A stretch of 64,000 nucleotides of DNA from contig CM041465.1 of the NCBI GenBank assembly GCA_023213395.1, forward strand, positions 94,929,741 through 94,993,740, written 5' to 3'. Below are positions 42,471 through 55,714 of the stretch, piece after piece. The translations under genes and the position numbers were made by a program. Numbering within the stretch: position 1 is the first letter of the stretch; every line of letters begins with the position of its first letter. The DNA comes from Cycas panzhihuaensis. Taxonomy: Eukaryota > Cycadophyta. The notes under the pieces were generated by a model. The model did not search any database and was not told the DNA's origin. It was given only the letters and a program-made list of their open reading frames with translations.

Positions 42471-45400
42471 CTAGTTAGAAGGAAGGGGGTTTCATAAAGG
42501 TGACCTAAGCTTGAGGAATATAGGTAAATGACTTTTTGTAAGCAAGATAACTAAAATGAGTTAATGACTTAATGTTAACCAGGGGTGTAATAGGATTAAC
42601 TATATGAGGATAAGGAGATAGCCTAAGATGCAGGTGTGTGAGGGTAGGCCCTTATTAGGGACTTGGTTGAGCAGTTATTAATGGAGGGTTAGGTTGACAA
42701 ACAAAGGTAGACATAGTATATTCTGTTTAAGCATAACCATTAGGGTTAATAACTAAGAGAGGCATGCATTTGGGAGGCACTAGCCTAATACTCTCATTCA
42801 TAGAGATGTATGTATAGACTTTGGTCAAAATGATTGAGTGCAAGGTCCACTCATAGAGATGTGTGAGGGGGGAATTAATGGTTATATATGGGTGCTCTTT
42901 GGCCTAGATGAGGAATGGACCCTAGATAGTCCATGAAAGGACCATGAGATATAGGGGCTATCAACTAAAGGCATATTCTAAAATGAGTCAACTTTTCCCC
43001 TATTTAGGAACTCATATGTATTAAGGTCAATTAGAATTATAAAAGGATCTTAAGATATGTCTTGAGGTGTAGTTGGAATTGTAGTCGAGTCTATGATGTT
43101 GATTTACAACCTTTAGGAAATACAAAAGTCATTGCCTAAGAAGGTAAAGAGGAAACCTCAAGTAGAATACCTTGAAGCCTACAAGACCACTTAAGCAGGG
43201 GTATAGGTAGAAAGTCCATTATGAACGAATGAAATATGGAATCTAAAAAATGATTGAGTCTCTCAATTAAGGTAAAAGAACTAAATGGAATAGAGAGTAT
43301 GGATCTAGCTCAAAAGGAACTAGGAGAGGTTATGATTAAGAAGTTCTAGAAACTCTAGTATGGTCACCAAAGTTGATATGGGAAAATGGGTCCCAACTTT
43401 ATGTTAAGATAAAGACCCCCTAGGGGAGGGGAATATATTCAATATGACTAAAAGAAGAGAGCCCTAACAGATTCCACCCTCCTAAGAGGAGAGAGATTTA
43501 CTTGAATGTGCCTAAAGGGTTTGTTTACTCCTAGTTGACTAATGTAAATTAAAAATCATCTAAATAAAGAGAAAAACCCTAATTAAATCTAGCATTCACC
43601 TCAATATTTTGTGAATACAACTAAAAAACTAACTAATACAAATCAAACTATGTAAAAAAGAGGCACATAACTAAGATGCAAAATAAACAAGTTTTCCTTT
43701 GTATGTTGTGTAACCTAACCCAAGCAAGTAAATAATCACAAATAAGGGAAGGTTTAGGGAGTTCTTTTCACACTTGTACTTATCCTAATCACTCTCCAAA
43801 TATAATTTTTTTTACCTTTTTTTTTCTACAAAAGAGGAGAATACAAATCTAAGTGTAAATATGAGCTTAGATGCAAAGGTGGCGTTCCTTCCTCTTCTAC
43901 TTTTTGGTCACTTAGACACAAGAATAAAATAAGATGTAAATTCTAATGGAAGAATGATTCAAGTTCCTTCACTCCTTTCTTAAGTTCTTTGGTTTATTTT
44001 AAAAAATAAAAGAAAAGATGATGCAACATCATCAACTAGGAGGTAAAAAGAGAAAGCCAAGTTCCTTTCATTATGCCCTTCCTTAGATTTTCTTTTTAAG
44101 GAAAAAAGGGAAAAAAAGGAACATTCACTCAATGGCCAAGAGACTACATGAAACTAAGCATTTCCTTCCTTAACACTTCAAGTAAATATAAGAGATGTAA
44201 ATGGTATGGAAGTGTGAAAGGAAGGGAGGAAAACTTTTCTCTTTTTATCTTTCAACCTTAAAGAATAAACTCTTGCATGAAAAAGAAACAAGAAGAGTAC
44301 CAAATTTCCTTTAGTTTTTCCTTCAATTCCTTTGAATAAAAGGAGAGAAAAAACACTTAAAATAATCAAAAGAATTCAAGCCCACTTTCCTTTCCTCTTT
44401 TATAATCATGCATGCATGGATTTTTACCAAGTAAAGCAAGTAAAGAAATAATCCTAAGGAAATATGTTTGTTAAAAGTTCTACACCCCTTATGTTAAATA
44501 GCCCCTATTTAGTGTATCCATGTATTAAACCCATACTCAAATATTAAAGGAATAAGGTCTCAATATACTAAAATAGTATGAGAAGTTAAACCTCATAGGG
44601 CATTCAACTCACTAACTTATAACTAATGATAGGTTACTATCAATAGTGTTGTTACTTTAAACCTAGGACTCCCTAGTCTCCTTCTAATACCATAAGAGAA
44701 GTTCCTTATACCTCTTCAACCTTATGTTGCATGATATACCAATAGCATACTAGTTATGTTCTAAAGATTAAGATTGCATTTATAAGTATAATTACTCATG
44801 GGTGTTGTTCCCACTATAGAGGGCTAGAAATAATCAAAGAAGAGAACCAAAAAGAAAGAACCAAGGATAAAATTAGATCTCTAATCTAAAAGATCATACA
44901 AGAGGTCCTTTCCTTCTTTTATTTTATGTTTCCTTTTGAAATAAAACATAAACATGAAAAGTAAAGAAGGAAGGAAGCATATGCACCTTAGCTCACTCAT
45001 TTTTAAATAAAGATTTACAAATTCTAAAGATCTTTTTTAGTCAAAATGATTCAAATCCTAATTTGCTACTCAAGTTAGAGGCAACACATGATTCTTGTAA
45101 ATATAGTTAATTGCAAAGGCAAATAAAGAAAAGAATAATGATTCAAATCAATTTGATAATCTAAATCTTAAAACCAAAACACTCTTTTCTGACTAAAATT
45201 GAAGAAAATTTTCCACTACACTTAGAGATTTTAGATGGAAAAAGAGAGCCAAATTACATTAAATCTTATAGAAAAAAGATTTAGAGCATATATGGTTTAA
45301 TATAGGAGATCTACTTAAGAAAATTTAGGCAACATTTCTACTACATTTTCAAACTTTCTTACATTATAAAATTTAGACCTTTAAAGTAAAATTATTTGAA

Positions 45401-45527
45401 ACTTAAGAAAAAACTCTAAATAACTCTCAAAACTATAAGGAAACAAACAATAATTGGATTAATCAAGTTAGCACATCATTGCCAAAGCTTAACTAATTCA
45501 AATCTAAAAAAAATATTACTTAATTCT
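42471..45527. other. Unassigned sequence, possibly including a related gypsy LTR
   Basis: No coding domain. Purine-rich AAAGGAAGG tracts occur at 43980-44350. Words such as ACATTTCTACTACATTTT (about 45331) and CCACTACACTTAGAGATTTT (about 45210) resemble CATTTCTACTACACTTAGAG in the right LTR of G (about 41828), suggesting a diverged relative of that LTR that continues beyond B to about 49190 (TTTAGGCTATAAATAACTC). Confidence 0.4.
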
Positions 45528-45763
45528 TGTTGGAATATTGATAATATACATTTGTTTTATTGTACATGCAAGTGGATTCCACTCTCACTATATTGACATG
45601 TATTATAAATACACAATATTGTGTATCATATTGTATGATGTTGTAATGATGTTTTGTTAATACAATGGAGGTACCTTAAGGGTATCGTTCTATCCTGTGG
45701 AGGTGCTTTTGTTCTGTTTATTTTTGTTTGTGAATATCTTACTGAGGGTTCTATTTTCTAACA
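45528..45763 (+). repeat. 5' LTR of copy B
   Basis: 236 bp with a TATA-like TATTATAAATACAC near 45600, matching the corresponding motif in copy A. The LTR contains the repeated TGTATCATATTGTATGATG segment. Confidence 0.93.
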
Positions 45764-47333
45764 TGGTGTTATAGTGCCCATGTTGAGAGAGGTGTTTTTG
45801 TTCGGTATTGGAGCGGTGATTTGCGAGGTGCCATCAAGGGTTGAAAGTATATTCGAGAGAATAAACGTTGAAATTTTTGAAAAGTAATGGTGAAATTGAG
45901 ACAAAATGACTCGTTCTATAAAATTTTAGTGGTTGCACTATAGATTATTAGGTGAAAGTGCAAAAATTATAGTAGAATTAATTTCATCCTGCTTTTTTTT
46001 TGTTGCCATATTTTTGGGACAAATCTGTAACCTCAACTTCAAAGAGCCATAACTTTGGCTACAGGTATCTAAATGACCTCAATTTTTTTTTTATTCTATG
46101 ATTTTTTTAATTTACTTTCTAATGGAAGCAGTTTGAGGTTTATTAGAGTTTAGAGTAAAATTTTATTATTAGTTTATTAAAAGGTACTATTATAGTCTCT
46201 AAAAACCTTAATTATGAAATTCTTAAAAGGGGCATAACTTTTGATCTAGATATCAAAATTCAATTTCGTCTAAACTATTAGAATTGTATTTCAGAGGACA
46301 TAATTTCTATCCATATTTTATATATTTTTGAGTCATAATTTTTTTTAGAAATAAGTTTTTTAGGAATTTAATGGTCTCATATTGATATAGTGACGTGAAT
46401 GAGGCAATGGTAATGAGGTGATATAAGTGTTTTACACTCTTAGTTGGTGAAAGATTAGTAACATTTGGAATTGGCATAGTGCTATCTTATATGTGATTTA
46501 TATAAGTTAGGTAATACTACAATATGAGGTGACTGTTTGAGGCTCTTTTGTATATGTTCTGCATGGGAGAGTATTGTTGCAATTCGAGATGACATTAAGT
46601 CATGTTGATATGAATGTATTTGGTACTCTATTAGTGATTTGAGATGTATGATGGTGATTGTTTAATGGAAATTTGAGTGCTTTTTTACATGTGTTTGTAT
46701 GATAGAGCTATTATGACGATGGCATGGTATGGTAATGAGGCGATAGTGCATGTGCTTATCTGAATGAGTTAGATGGCATATGACAACTTAGTGCTTCTTG
46801 GAATATGATTTACTTGAAGGAGCTTTATGGGTATGATAAGGTAAATTTGAGGACAAGAAAAATGATGATTTGAGATAATGAGGTACTTGTTGCATGTGAG
46901 GTTACATGACAAGATTAGACATTTGTTGGGCATGTTAAGGGTGAAATTAGGGTTATTTTGATGATGTTTTTTCAATTGACTAAATGCAAAGAAGGATGAG
47001 TTTTTTAAATTACCTGAGTTGCAGGGAAACAAACTTTATTAAATGGTGTTGTGGCATGAGTATTGTTTTGGGCAATTAAGTGAAGTGTGATGTGTCTTGG
47101 CGATTTAATGGTGACGTGAGGTATGCATAATTTATATGAGATGTATGTGGTATAAGCTTTCATTCTATGGTAATGTAAGTGTTTCTTTGTATGTGACTAT
47201 TTGGAACTATGTGAGATGCATAAGACAATGATGCAATGATGAAGTTTATAATATGACGGACATGAGACATGAGAAAGTTTATTGAGATTGATGGGTGAAT
47301 TTATTGATTGAAACAGAGATGTGGTGTTAGAAA
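45764..47333 (+). other. Primer site and leader of copy B
   Basis: Primer-binding region TGGTGTTATAGTGCCC at 45764-45779 (decayed TGGTATCAGAGCCC). The leader has no coding; a GT-rich segment with many ATG and GATG words from 46380 to 47330 aligns with the first 600 bases of the window. Confidence 0.7.
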
Positions 47334-47726
47334 ATGGCATTTACAATCATGAAGGATAATGATGTGGTTATGTATGTTCCTGAAACAAATGAATACTACC
47401 TAAGGGATTTGTTTCTTCCAGTACCTAAGTGTAATGGTGAAGACTACTTCTTTTGGATAATTAAAATGAGATATTTATTCATAGCTAGAGGTTTGTGGAA
47501 GATTATTACTAATGAAAATGATATACCTGAGGATGAAGAAGAAAAGGAAATACTTGAGAAGAAAGACAAAAAGGCATTCATTATGATATGTGCTACATTC
47601 AATAAGACTAATTTTCCTTCTGAATACTATTTTGTCATCCCTATGATTCTACATGCAAGTACTGCTAAAGAAGCTTGGAATTTTCTAAGGGAAGTATTTG
47701 AATAAATTCCTGAAGAGACACAATAA
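47334..47726 (+). pseudogene. Copia-type gag (UBN2-like), family 1 copy B
   Basis: MAFTIMKDNDV to IPMILHAS-TAKEAWNFLREVFE, 123 codons open to a TAA at 47703-47705. At that codon copy A has Gln (CAA), so the TAA is a C-to-T change private to B. The frame continues as IPEETQ to a second TAA (47724-47726), which copy A shares as TAG. It retains the Trp (AKEAWNF) that is a stop in A. Motifs are as in copy A: GEDYFFW, FIARGLWK and a charged EEEKEILEKKDKK helix. No zinc knuckle. Confidence 0.75.
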
Positions 47727-48470
47727 ATGATTGAAAAGGCAATTAAGGTCAGTTATGATTATAGTATAGGTATAATGAATGAAGAAAATATCATCAACAC
47801 TAATGAAACGAAATGTCAAGATGAAGAATGTATGAGTACTGATGAAATTTCTATTGAATGTAAAGAAACAATGGTTGAATGTATTGATGAGACTACAACT
47901 ACTGATGAAGATGTTGAAAGTGATGAGTTGATAAAGGTTTATATAGATGACACCATGATTTCAAGAGAAATTGAATATGAATCTGATGGTCCTATAAAGG
48001 ACGGGTCTTATATTGATGATATTCCTACTTTAAGTATTGATTCAAGTTTAAATGATGTTCCTTCTTTGATCATTGATTCAAGTTCAAAGAGTATGCAAGT
48101 TGATCAAAACTCCACTCCTAAGATTGAAGAAATCATTGTTGTACATGATGATTAAGAACTTATACAGGACAATGATGACAATAAAGTTGTGTTTGAAGAT
48201 GGTTACTTATAAGATCTTCATCACGATTAGACTAGACCAGCCACAATGAAGAATCAAGATTTACACTTGTTAGAGTTGCTACATCATCACTACAGGATTG
48301 AATATGGAAATCAAGCTAAGAACATCATCTTACAAAGGCATCAGTACAAAATTGAAGACAAAAATTAAGATGAAGACATCATTCTATATTAAAAACATCA
48401 CTACAAGATTGAAGACAAGGATCAAGTTGAAGACATCATCTTCAAGACATTTCTAAAGACAAGGCATTAA
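47727..48470 (+). pseudogene. Acidic ORF2 of family 1, copy B
   Basis: Begins with ATG directly after the shared gag stop. Open for 142 codons (47727-48155): MIEKAIKVSYDYS, then Glu/Asp/Thr/Ser-rich sequence (TTTTDEDVESDELIKVY, TLSIDSSLNDVPSL), ending IVVHDD at a TAA where copy A has CAA (Gln). In the same frame it continues through the 54-57 bp repeats (YKIEDK) to about 48470, shortly before the purine tract at 48497. No domain recognised. High acidity and low complexity suggest an unstructured protein or gag tail. Confidence 0.5.
48290..48455 (+). repeat. Tandem repeat of 54-57 bp inside ORF2 (copy B)
   Basis: Three units with cores AGGATTGAATA, AAAATTGAAGAC and AAGATTGAAGAC, homologous to the array at 1522-1685. 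Confidence 0.7.
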
Positions 48471-48505
48471 AAATATAAATGACCCAAATGTACATCAAGG
48501 GGGAG

Positions 48506-48731
48506 TGTTGGAATATTGGTAATACACATCTGTTTTATCCCACATGCAAGTGGATTCCACTCTCACTATATTGACATGTATTAGAAATACACAACATTGT
48601 GTATCATATTACATGATGTTGTAATGATGTTTTGTTAATACAATAGAGGTACCTTAAGGGTACTATGCAATCATATGGAGGTTCTTTTGTTCTGTTTACA
48701 AATATCTTATTGTAGGTTTTATTTTCCAACA
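48506..48731 (+). repeat. 3' LTR of copy B
   Basis: 226 bp. It is shorter than its partner mainly because of a gap near the U5 end (TTTTTGTTTGTG missing). Confidence 0.93.
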
Positions 48732-49252
48732 ATTCTAAAATTTAAACATAAACATAAAATCATTAAATCTTTAAAATTTCACACTAGACTTACAAATGTT
48801 GCATCAAATATTGTATGGAGAGTAATAGCACCCTAAATTCATACTAAAGGGACTTCTAAAGCACTCCAGAAAGTTGTATAAAAATGGAGAGAAAACACTA
48901 AGAGGAAAAAACTCCCATAGGAAGGGTGTAGATTTGGGTCACAAAGATACCAAATTTTCAAGGGTAAGCCTTAAGAGTAGCACCTAAACACTTCTTTAGG
49001 CTATAAATAACTCTCAAAGTAAGTATAAAAGTAAGTTGATAGCATTTACCTACATAAGAATTATCCTTCCCTTAACCCAAAGTTATAGATCTATTTATAG
49101 AAAAGCCCAAGAGGAGCCTATGGTTTTAAAGAAGTTGTTGTAAGTTAGGTGAGACTCTAAGAAATTTCTTAAACATATCTTTATGTACACACTTATTAGT
49201 GAAAAATATAGTATTTAATATTCATTAATTCTAACCCATGGAAATATTAAAT
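48732..49252. other. Unassigned sequence between B and I
   Basis: No coding. It is the right-hand continuation of the sequence into which B inserted (ATTCT duplication), with possible similarity to the G-type LTR. Confidence 0.4.
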
Positions 49253-49542
49253 TGTTATAATTACCCTTTTGATATGTATTAGGGGGTCATGGTATGTAGA
49301 CTTCTTCATGTAATCAGTTATTAGTTGACCAAATAGCTTCTAGATTTTGATTAGATAGCCAAGTAGTGATATGTATCATAAATACATATGGTTTGACATA
49401 ATACAATTAGAAGTGGATATTTTCCACAAGTAGCTTGTGTTATATATTTGTATATATTTTTCTTTCATTTATTCACCTATATATCCTTAATATTTCATAG
49501 CCATATATGATCTTAGACCTATTTTAGCCATTTATTTCTAAC
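49253..49542 (+). repeat. 5' LTR of I
   Basis: TGTTATAATTACCC to TTTCTAACA. A primer site TGGTATTAGATCC follows within two bases. A TATA-like CATAAATACATATGG lies near 49378. Confidence 0.7.
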
Positions 49543-51559
49543 AAGTGGTATTAGATCCTTCGATGAAGCCTTTTTAACCCTAATTAGGCTATTAGACTAT
49601 GAGTGTGTCTACTTGTCAAGGGTTTATTCAAAACTTATTTTAAGTATACCTATTTATGATAAATGAGAGAGATAGTATTCTTATCTATCAAGTGAGATTT
49701 GTTATAAGTTATAAATAGTTTTAATCTATATTTTACGAGGAACCAAAGCATACTAGTATCATGATCATGGAGAATGTTGATGCATATACATAAAAATCTA
49801 GTTGGAGCATAGATGTTGTAGTTAAATCAAATCTTGTGAAGGTTTACCATTTTTTTAATCCACTTTCAAACTAGCTATTTGTGTGTTTTGCTAGTATACA
49901 TGTAGGTGTTGCATATGAGTCTAAGGATGGGGCTTCAAATACAAGATTAACCACCTTGTGAAGTTGTTCATATGGTAGGCCATTACTTTCTCTATTAGAT
50001 TATAAAGTCATCATGATTGATGAGGAGGGTTTTGCATCATGAGTTGGTGTAGCAAATGGATTAGCTCATTTTGATAATAATGGTGTGTTTGGGCTATAAT
50101 ATACAAAGCTTGCTAATTAATTTAAACTTGTATTTTATGAGAAATTATTGATTGATGACTATATATATAATGGGGATTTATAGGTTCCTTAGGCTTTGTT
50201 AGGTACCACTCTATTAATAAGTTGATATATTGATTATTTATCATTAAATATGATTATGTAGTATATTTCTTGTATGGAAAATTTTCTACATTATAGGAGG
50301 AGAACCTGTTAATATTATTATTGATTGATTGATGAGATCTCATGAGTGTCTATTATATGGAGGGTTTGATATGAATTAAATACTAGCTATAAATAAATTT
50401 ATTACTATATTCCCAACTATAAGAGCAATTCAACATCTTTGTTAAGAAGATTAAACCTTGTTTATAATTACAACACTAGTATTTTGACATTGGGTAGTGT
50501 GTTGGGTAGGTTACCTACCTATTGGGTAATTTTGAAGTTAATTAGTAACCTGCTAAGATGAGTAAATGTTATTAGATATCAATTTTGCATAAATCTCTAT
50601 TTGTTGAAGATGTACATTATTGTTGAGTGAGATTATCTATCGTTGGGCATCTTTGTTATATGTTAGGTAAATTTCATGGTGATTTAGGTGATTTTCCAAT
50701 ATGTTGGGAACCTCTTAGCTAAGTTTTCTCAATTTAGAGCATATTTCTCAAGGTGCCAAGCTATTCTAGATGCTTAGAATTATAGATCATAAGCTTATAA
50801 AAGTAGAAACAAGGAAAACCTAATTTATGATGGTTACAAGAAGCTCCACGAGAGGTGCATAAGTCGTACATTAAAAAATCTCAATGATAATAATTTTTTT
50901 TTCATAAGTAAATGTTTATAACATTAGAAACATAAAATTAAAATATTTTTCATTGTATTTTAGAGTGTACATAATCTCCAAGATGGTCACATGGGAGTTT
51001 TGATGTGATCAGGGGCTAAACATAAAAGTGTCTTTTTGGTTCTTTTCCTTTTTCACTTGAAAGGATTATTGTATGTAAGAAAATAATAATATCTATCTTA
51101 TACAACATCAAAATCAAGTTTTATTAGTTGTATTATAATGCTAACTCATGAGTCTTTCTAACAAGTGGTCATATAATATACTTTGAGGATTTTTTAAGGC
51201 AATTTTAATGGTGTAAAGTTTAGACTTTAATTTGATAGGGTGTTAAAATGGAGTATGTGCCTAAAAAAAGAGATGATTTATCATACGTTTTTCCTTAGAT
51301 AACCATTTTTGCAAGTTTGTTCGATGGTGTAGTGGATGGAACTGAGGGTTATTAGCTTAGTTTTCTTTCTTATAGGTACAACCTTAATTAGGAGAGAAAA
51401 AAATAATCAAAATAGAAGCAAGTGAAGGTTACTCAATAGGCAAATGTTGGTGAACCATATACTGGAAAACCATTCTAGTGGACTAGCAAGTACAATGACT
51501 AATTACCCATGTGCTCTAGTAGATGTTTGGCTTTTATATAGACTTAACATCACATAAAT

Positions 51560-51851
51560 TATTATAGTTACTTATTCGATATGCACTAAGAGATCATGGT
51601 ACATATACTTCTTCATGTAATCGATCATTGGTTAACCAAGTGGTTCTTGGATTGTGATTGGATAGCTAGGTGGTGATATATACTATAAATATGTATTAGT
51701 TTGACATAATACAATTGGAAGCGATCATTTCCCATAAGTAGCTTGTGTTATATATTTGTACATATTATTCTTTTATTTTTTCACTTATATATCTTTAATA
51801 TTTCATAATCTTATATGATGTTGGAATTATTTTGGGCATTTATTTCTAACA
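51560..51851 (+). repeat. 3' LTR of I
   Basis: TATTATAGTTACTTATT to TTTCTAACA, homologous to 49253-49542. The TATA-like TACTATAAATATG is near 51690. No clear purine tract precedes it. Confidence 0.7.
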
Positions 51852-52520
51852 TTTTAAGTGAAATACATTCTCAAGGATTTAAAAGATGTAGCTTTTCATG
51901 TAGAATATAGTTTTTCATTATTTAAGTTCTTGAAAATATGATCCTTAATGAAAAATGTTATAAGTTAGAGAATTCCATATTTTATATATAATGACACAAA
52001 TTTTAGAAATCCAAAAAATGCAGAATAAATGTACTAAAATATGGAAAGGCATGGTGATAAATACAAAATATTAATTTAAAAAATGTAATGTATTAATATG
52101 AAAAACATAGAGTATTAATGAAAAATATAGAGTAGCAGATGAAAATATAGAGAGATAATACTAAAATCATGACAATAGAAAATTCTATATTTTAAACCCA
52201 TAAATCTCGAAAAATAAGCTAAAACCAAAAAAATAAAATTTAGGGGCTACAAAGGAGGGTCATATAATCAAAATATAACTAAAATGAAGCAAAAACCAAG
52301 TCATTTAAATATAAAAATAAGTCATTTTATATAGCTTTATTGAAGTGATTAGGAGGCACCTTGAAATATTACACATAAGGGTTTATCCTCATAGGCAAAA
52401 TAAGGAGCCATTAAAACATACTAGACACATCCATCAAAGTACACCATTAAGTAATCAACATTAACCATCACCATAAATAGGGAAAGGAATATACTTGGTC
52501 ATGCTAAAGGGTTAGGATGA
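51852..52520. other. Unassigned, A-rich with short repeats
   Basis: Includes a loose repeat of AAAAATATAGAG and AAAAACATAGAG words near 52090-52160. No coding is readable. Confidence 0.4.
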
Positions 52521-52539
52521 CTCAAAACAATAAGGCATC

Positions 52540-53960
52540 ATATTATGTGAAGCCCTTACATTAGTAATATAATTATTCAATATGAAATCATTGTGAGTGC
52601 TCAAAGACACATAAAATAAAGCATTCCTAGATTTAAGAAGAAGAGTGGTAGCTTCCATCATGTCTTCTTTGACCATGATATTAATATGATACTTATTTGT
52701 TTATAGGATTTTCATCAATTTATTCTTTTATTTTGGTAATTTCATTACTTGTTATATGTTCATCCCTATTAGAGATCATAGAAGATCTTTGAGAATATCA
52801 TATTGATTTAAGGCTTTATCATTGAGATTATTAGTTCTATATGGTAGGGTAACTATTTTGGATTTTTAGGGAACTTTAAGAAAGACATTATTTCTAAGGG
52901 ATTTTTAGAAATATTAACGTGATAAGGACCAAATGAACTAGCTTCACACTCACTTGTATTGGGGCCTCCTTACCTAGTTGTCTATCCTCTAGTTATGATT
53001 ACTAGATCAGTCATGTCTAATTCTAGCTCTTACTATCCTTTTAAGGTTACTATGTTTATATCCAAACTAGAAGGGATTGAGCTTGAAATCAATCCCTAAA
53101 TTGTGTTTTAGATTCTCTAATAATTTTTTATACTTAATTGCTTACTCATACATGACAAAAGAATCAAAATACAGTTCATTACTAGTAGTAAATGGCATAT
53201 CCTTTAGCTTCCTTAATATGGTATATCTTTTAAAATCTTTGTCTTTAGCTTGATTTTTCCAAAAGTGAATTTAATCATTCATATAATTTAATAAGGCCTA
53301 CCTAAGGATTAGAATTATAGATTATTAACTAAGATTATTTCTTGGGAGTAGTTAAGAAAGGTGATCCCACTTTACTAGCCTTGATTAATATCTCCTTTAA
53401 ACCTAGAACCATGACCTTTACATCTTTAATACTTGAAGGTATGTTGAAGCCTACTAGAAACCTAATGTCAAGATCCAAGCCCTTAAACCATTCTATCTAA
53501 TAATAGGTGATTAATAATAGCTTTTATTTATAGAATTCAAGGTCTTATTAAACCTCAACATATATTCTACTATACTCTCTCATGTTCCTCTCTTTATAAT
53601 AGAGAGTTCTTTTATCAAAATAGAAGTCAACTCATGACTAAGGTACTTAGGCTAAAAGGTACACATCAAGGCTTCCTAATTGGTGGTTGATCCAATGGGT
53701 AAATGTTTAGACCATGATGTTGCCTACATGGTTACTGTATTGATGAATAGATATATAACTACATTCATGACATTGATCAAAAACATTTTACACATAGTAG
53801 AGATGTTTTCCAAATGCTATTCTCTAGAAATAGTTCCATCCCCTCTAAATTTAGGATAATCATCTTGGACCTTCTTCAAGATAGGATTAAGGGTGAGAGG
53901 GATATTGGTCATCCTTAGAGTTAAATTAGCCCCTTAATTAGCCATTTAGAAAATAGGGGT
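52540..53960 (-). pseudogene. Gypsy gag-protease remnant J
   Basis: Minus-strand reading: LTLRMTNIPLTLNPIL, KKVQDDYPKFRGDGTISRE, WSKHLPIGSTTN, ALMCTF and LIKELSIIKRGT-ESIVEYMLRFNKTLNSI, clear Retrotrans_gag motifs of a plant gypsy element (about 53400-53950). Further left, NALFYVSLSTHNDFIL and VRASHNMMP (about 52560-52660) match the DSGASHNLMP retropepsin loop, with the catalytic DSG lost. No reverse transcriptase was found to its left. The protease loop differs from that of G, so J is a separate lineage. LTRs not identified. Confidence 0.65.
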
Positions 53961-55445
53961 ATTACAATTGACATGTAACACTCTTGCTCTTCCTTCTTGA
54001 AGAGACTATAGAATCTCTTTAAAAATGCCCTAAGACTTTGGCATATCGAGTATATGGTCTCCTTAAATTTTAGACTTTGAACTCTTAAGATCAATAAAAG
54101 GAAATGCAGAAATAAATAAACATTTGAAAATGTTAAAATAAAGAAACTAGGAAAACATCATCTCTTAGTCCCAAGCATAGTTGCTAGCTTATTTAACCCA
54201 TGAATTTGTACCTTACATTAAATGCTTGCTTTAAACTAGTTTACAGGTGTTTATATATTCTTGGTAAAAATTAATGAGTATAACTAATAGGTATATATAC
54301 CCTCCCCTTTAATAGGGTAGTTCCCCTTATACATTATAATAAATTATGAAGCGATTTATATAGAAACTATTTATAAGAAGATGAATGTCTAAAGTGTTAA
54401 AGTCGTCATTTTCCAAATACACATGTATAACAAGAAAAAGAAAATCAAGCAAAGAACAAATTCACTTTAGAAACAATAATAAAATAATCACAACCCTTGA
54501 ACTAAGAAAGGAATGGTAAAGTATAATATAAGATAATTGTCATCTAATAATAATAAACATCTTCACACATTCACTAACTAAGAATCAAGATGGAGAATAC
54601 ATAGAACTACATAACATCAATTGCATAATCTCTTATTCACCATGTAGTACTAAATGAATTTGACATTATACAAACCAAAGAAGATCCATAATGTACATTA
54701 TAGTAGATAACAAAAACTAATTCACTAACATCTTATAAATGAATCCCTCTATATAAGTAGCCTTCATGTATATCCTTCTACTATATAGCCTAATTTATGT
54801 ATTATATAATATTGTGATGATCCTCTCTCGACCTTGGACTTTCACTAGGGACTATCAGATAATTAATGGTCTCAAGAAGTTATAAAACTTCACAAATTAT
54901 TTCTCTTCACTTAATAAAGATCTCTCTAAAGGAATAAAAAATCATAGAATAAAAATAGAAGAGCCTAAGTTTTTTAAAACAAAAAAAAAAAAATTCCCTC
55001 CTCATCTTCTCTCTTTTATAACTTATCTTAGTAGTGATAGTATAATAGTTATACTAATATGTAGTATTTTAAACCACCTCAAAACTATTATATTTATTTC
55101 TTTGATTCATTCCTTGCCCACTTGTTATAGTTAATCTTTTTATTTATCTCTCTGATCACTTACCATAACTAATATTTATCTTTTAAAAAGTTTTCAATTA
55201 GTGAAGGACTAATTAGTGTCCTTCAAACTTGGGCTTCATATAATTTTGTCCTTAATAGAACTAACCTTTATTTTTTTTCTAGAGATTAGATTCTTCTATT
55301 AGATTAATATTCATATATGAATGGATTAGTATAAGGACAAATTGATGTGTGAGTCATTGGAGATGATGTGTGAGTTATCAAGGGTTACTAAAGTCCTAAA
55401 CGGACTTCTAACATGTGTCACAAGAGTTATTAGTATCCTAAATAG
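53961..55445. other. Unassigned sequence between J and K
   Basis: A 13-base A run near 54980 and pyrimidine-rich TTCCCTCCTCATCTTCTCTC (about 54993-55012) are the only notable features. Probably 5' leader or LTR of J, not provable. Confidence 0.35.
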
Positions 55446-55714
55446 GGATGTAACAAGTGCCATTAAATTATAGATTCTTTTATGGATCATATTAAACCAA
55501 ATGTGTATATTAAGATATATCATATATATTGTATGATAGTAATGGGAGAGGTCATTCCAAATGAATAAATCAAGGTCATAGGTAGACCAATTCTATCTAG
55601 TATTTTTTCTATTATCATTTGATGTGTTTATATTCATTATGAAGTGTTGCTTTATTATGATTATTACTCAAAAGTTCCATATTTGATTCTCAAATCTTAC
55701 ATTTGGTATTAAAG

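Larger units (their letters stand above)
45528..48731 (+). mobile_element. Complete gag-only LTR retrotransposon, family 1 copy B (3,204 bp)
   Basis: LTRs 45528-45763 (236 bp) and 48506-48731 (226 bp) have TGTTGG...(C/T)TAACA or CCAACA ends, and a perfect 5-bp target duplication ATTCT flanks the element (45523-45527, 48732-48736). The primer-binding region TGGTGTTATAGTGCCC starts at 45764, and the purine tract AAGGGGGAG ends at 48505. Internal order: leader of about 1.6 kb, gag (47334-47726), acidic ORF2 (47727 to about 48470). No pol. This is the reference copy for truncated copy A. Confidence 0.95.
49253..51851 (+). mobile_element. Short non-coding LTR element I (about 2.6 kb)
   Basis: Two direct repeats of about 290 bp (49253-49542 and 51560-51851) share TTCTTCATGTAATC, TTTGACATAATACAATT, AAGTAGCTTGTGTTATATAT and end TTTATTTCTAACA. 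The left copy is followed by AGTGGTATTAGATCC, a recognisable primer-binding site, so it is a + strand LTR element. The interior of about 2.0 kb has no gag or pol readable, so it is a LARD/TRIM-like element by structure. Left LTR starts are uncertain and no clear target duplication was found (TAAAT versus TTTTA). Confidence 0.75.
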
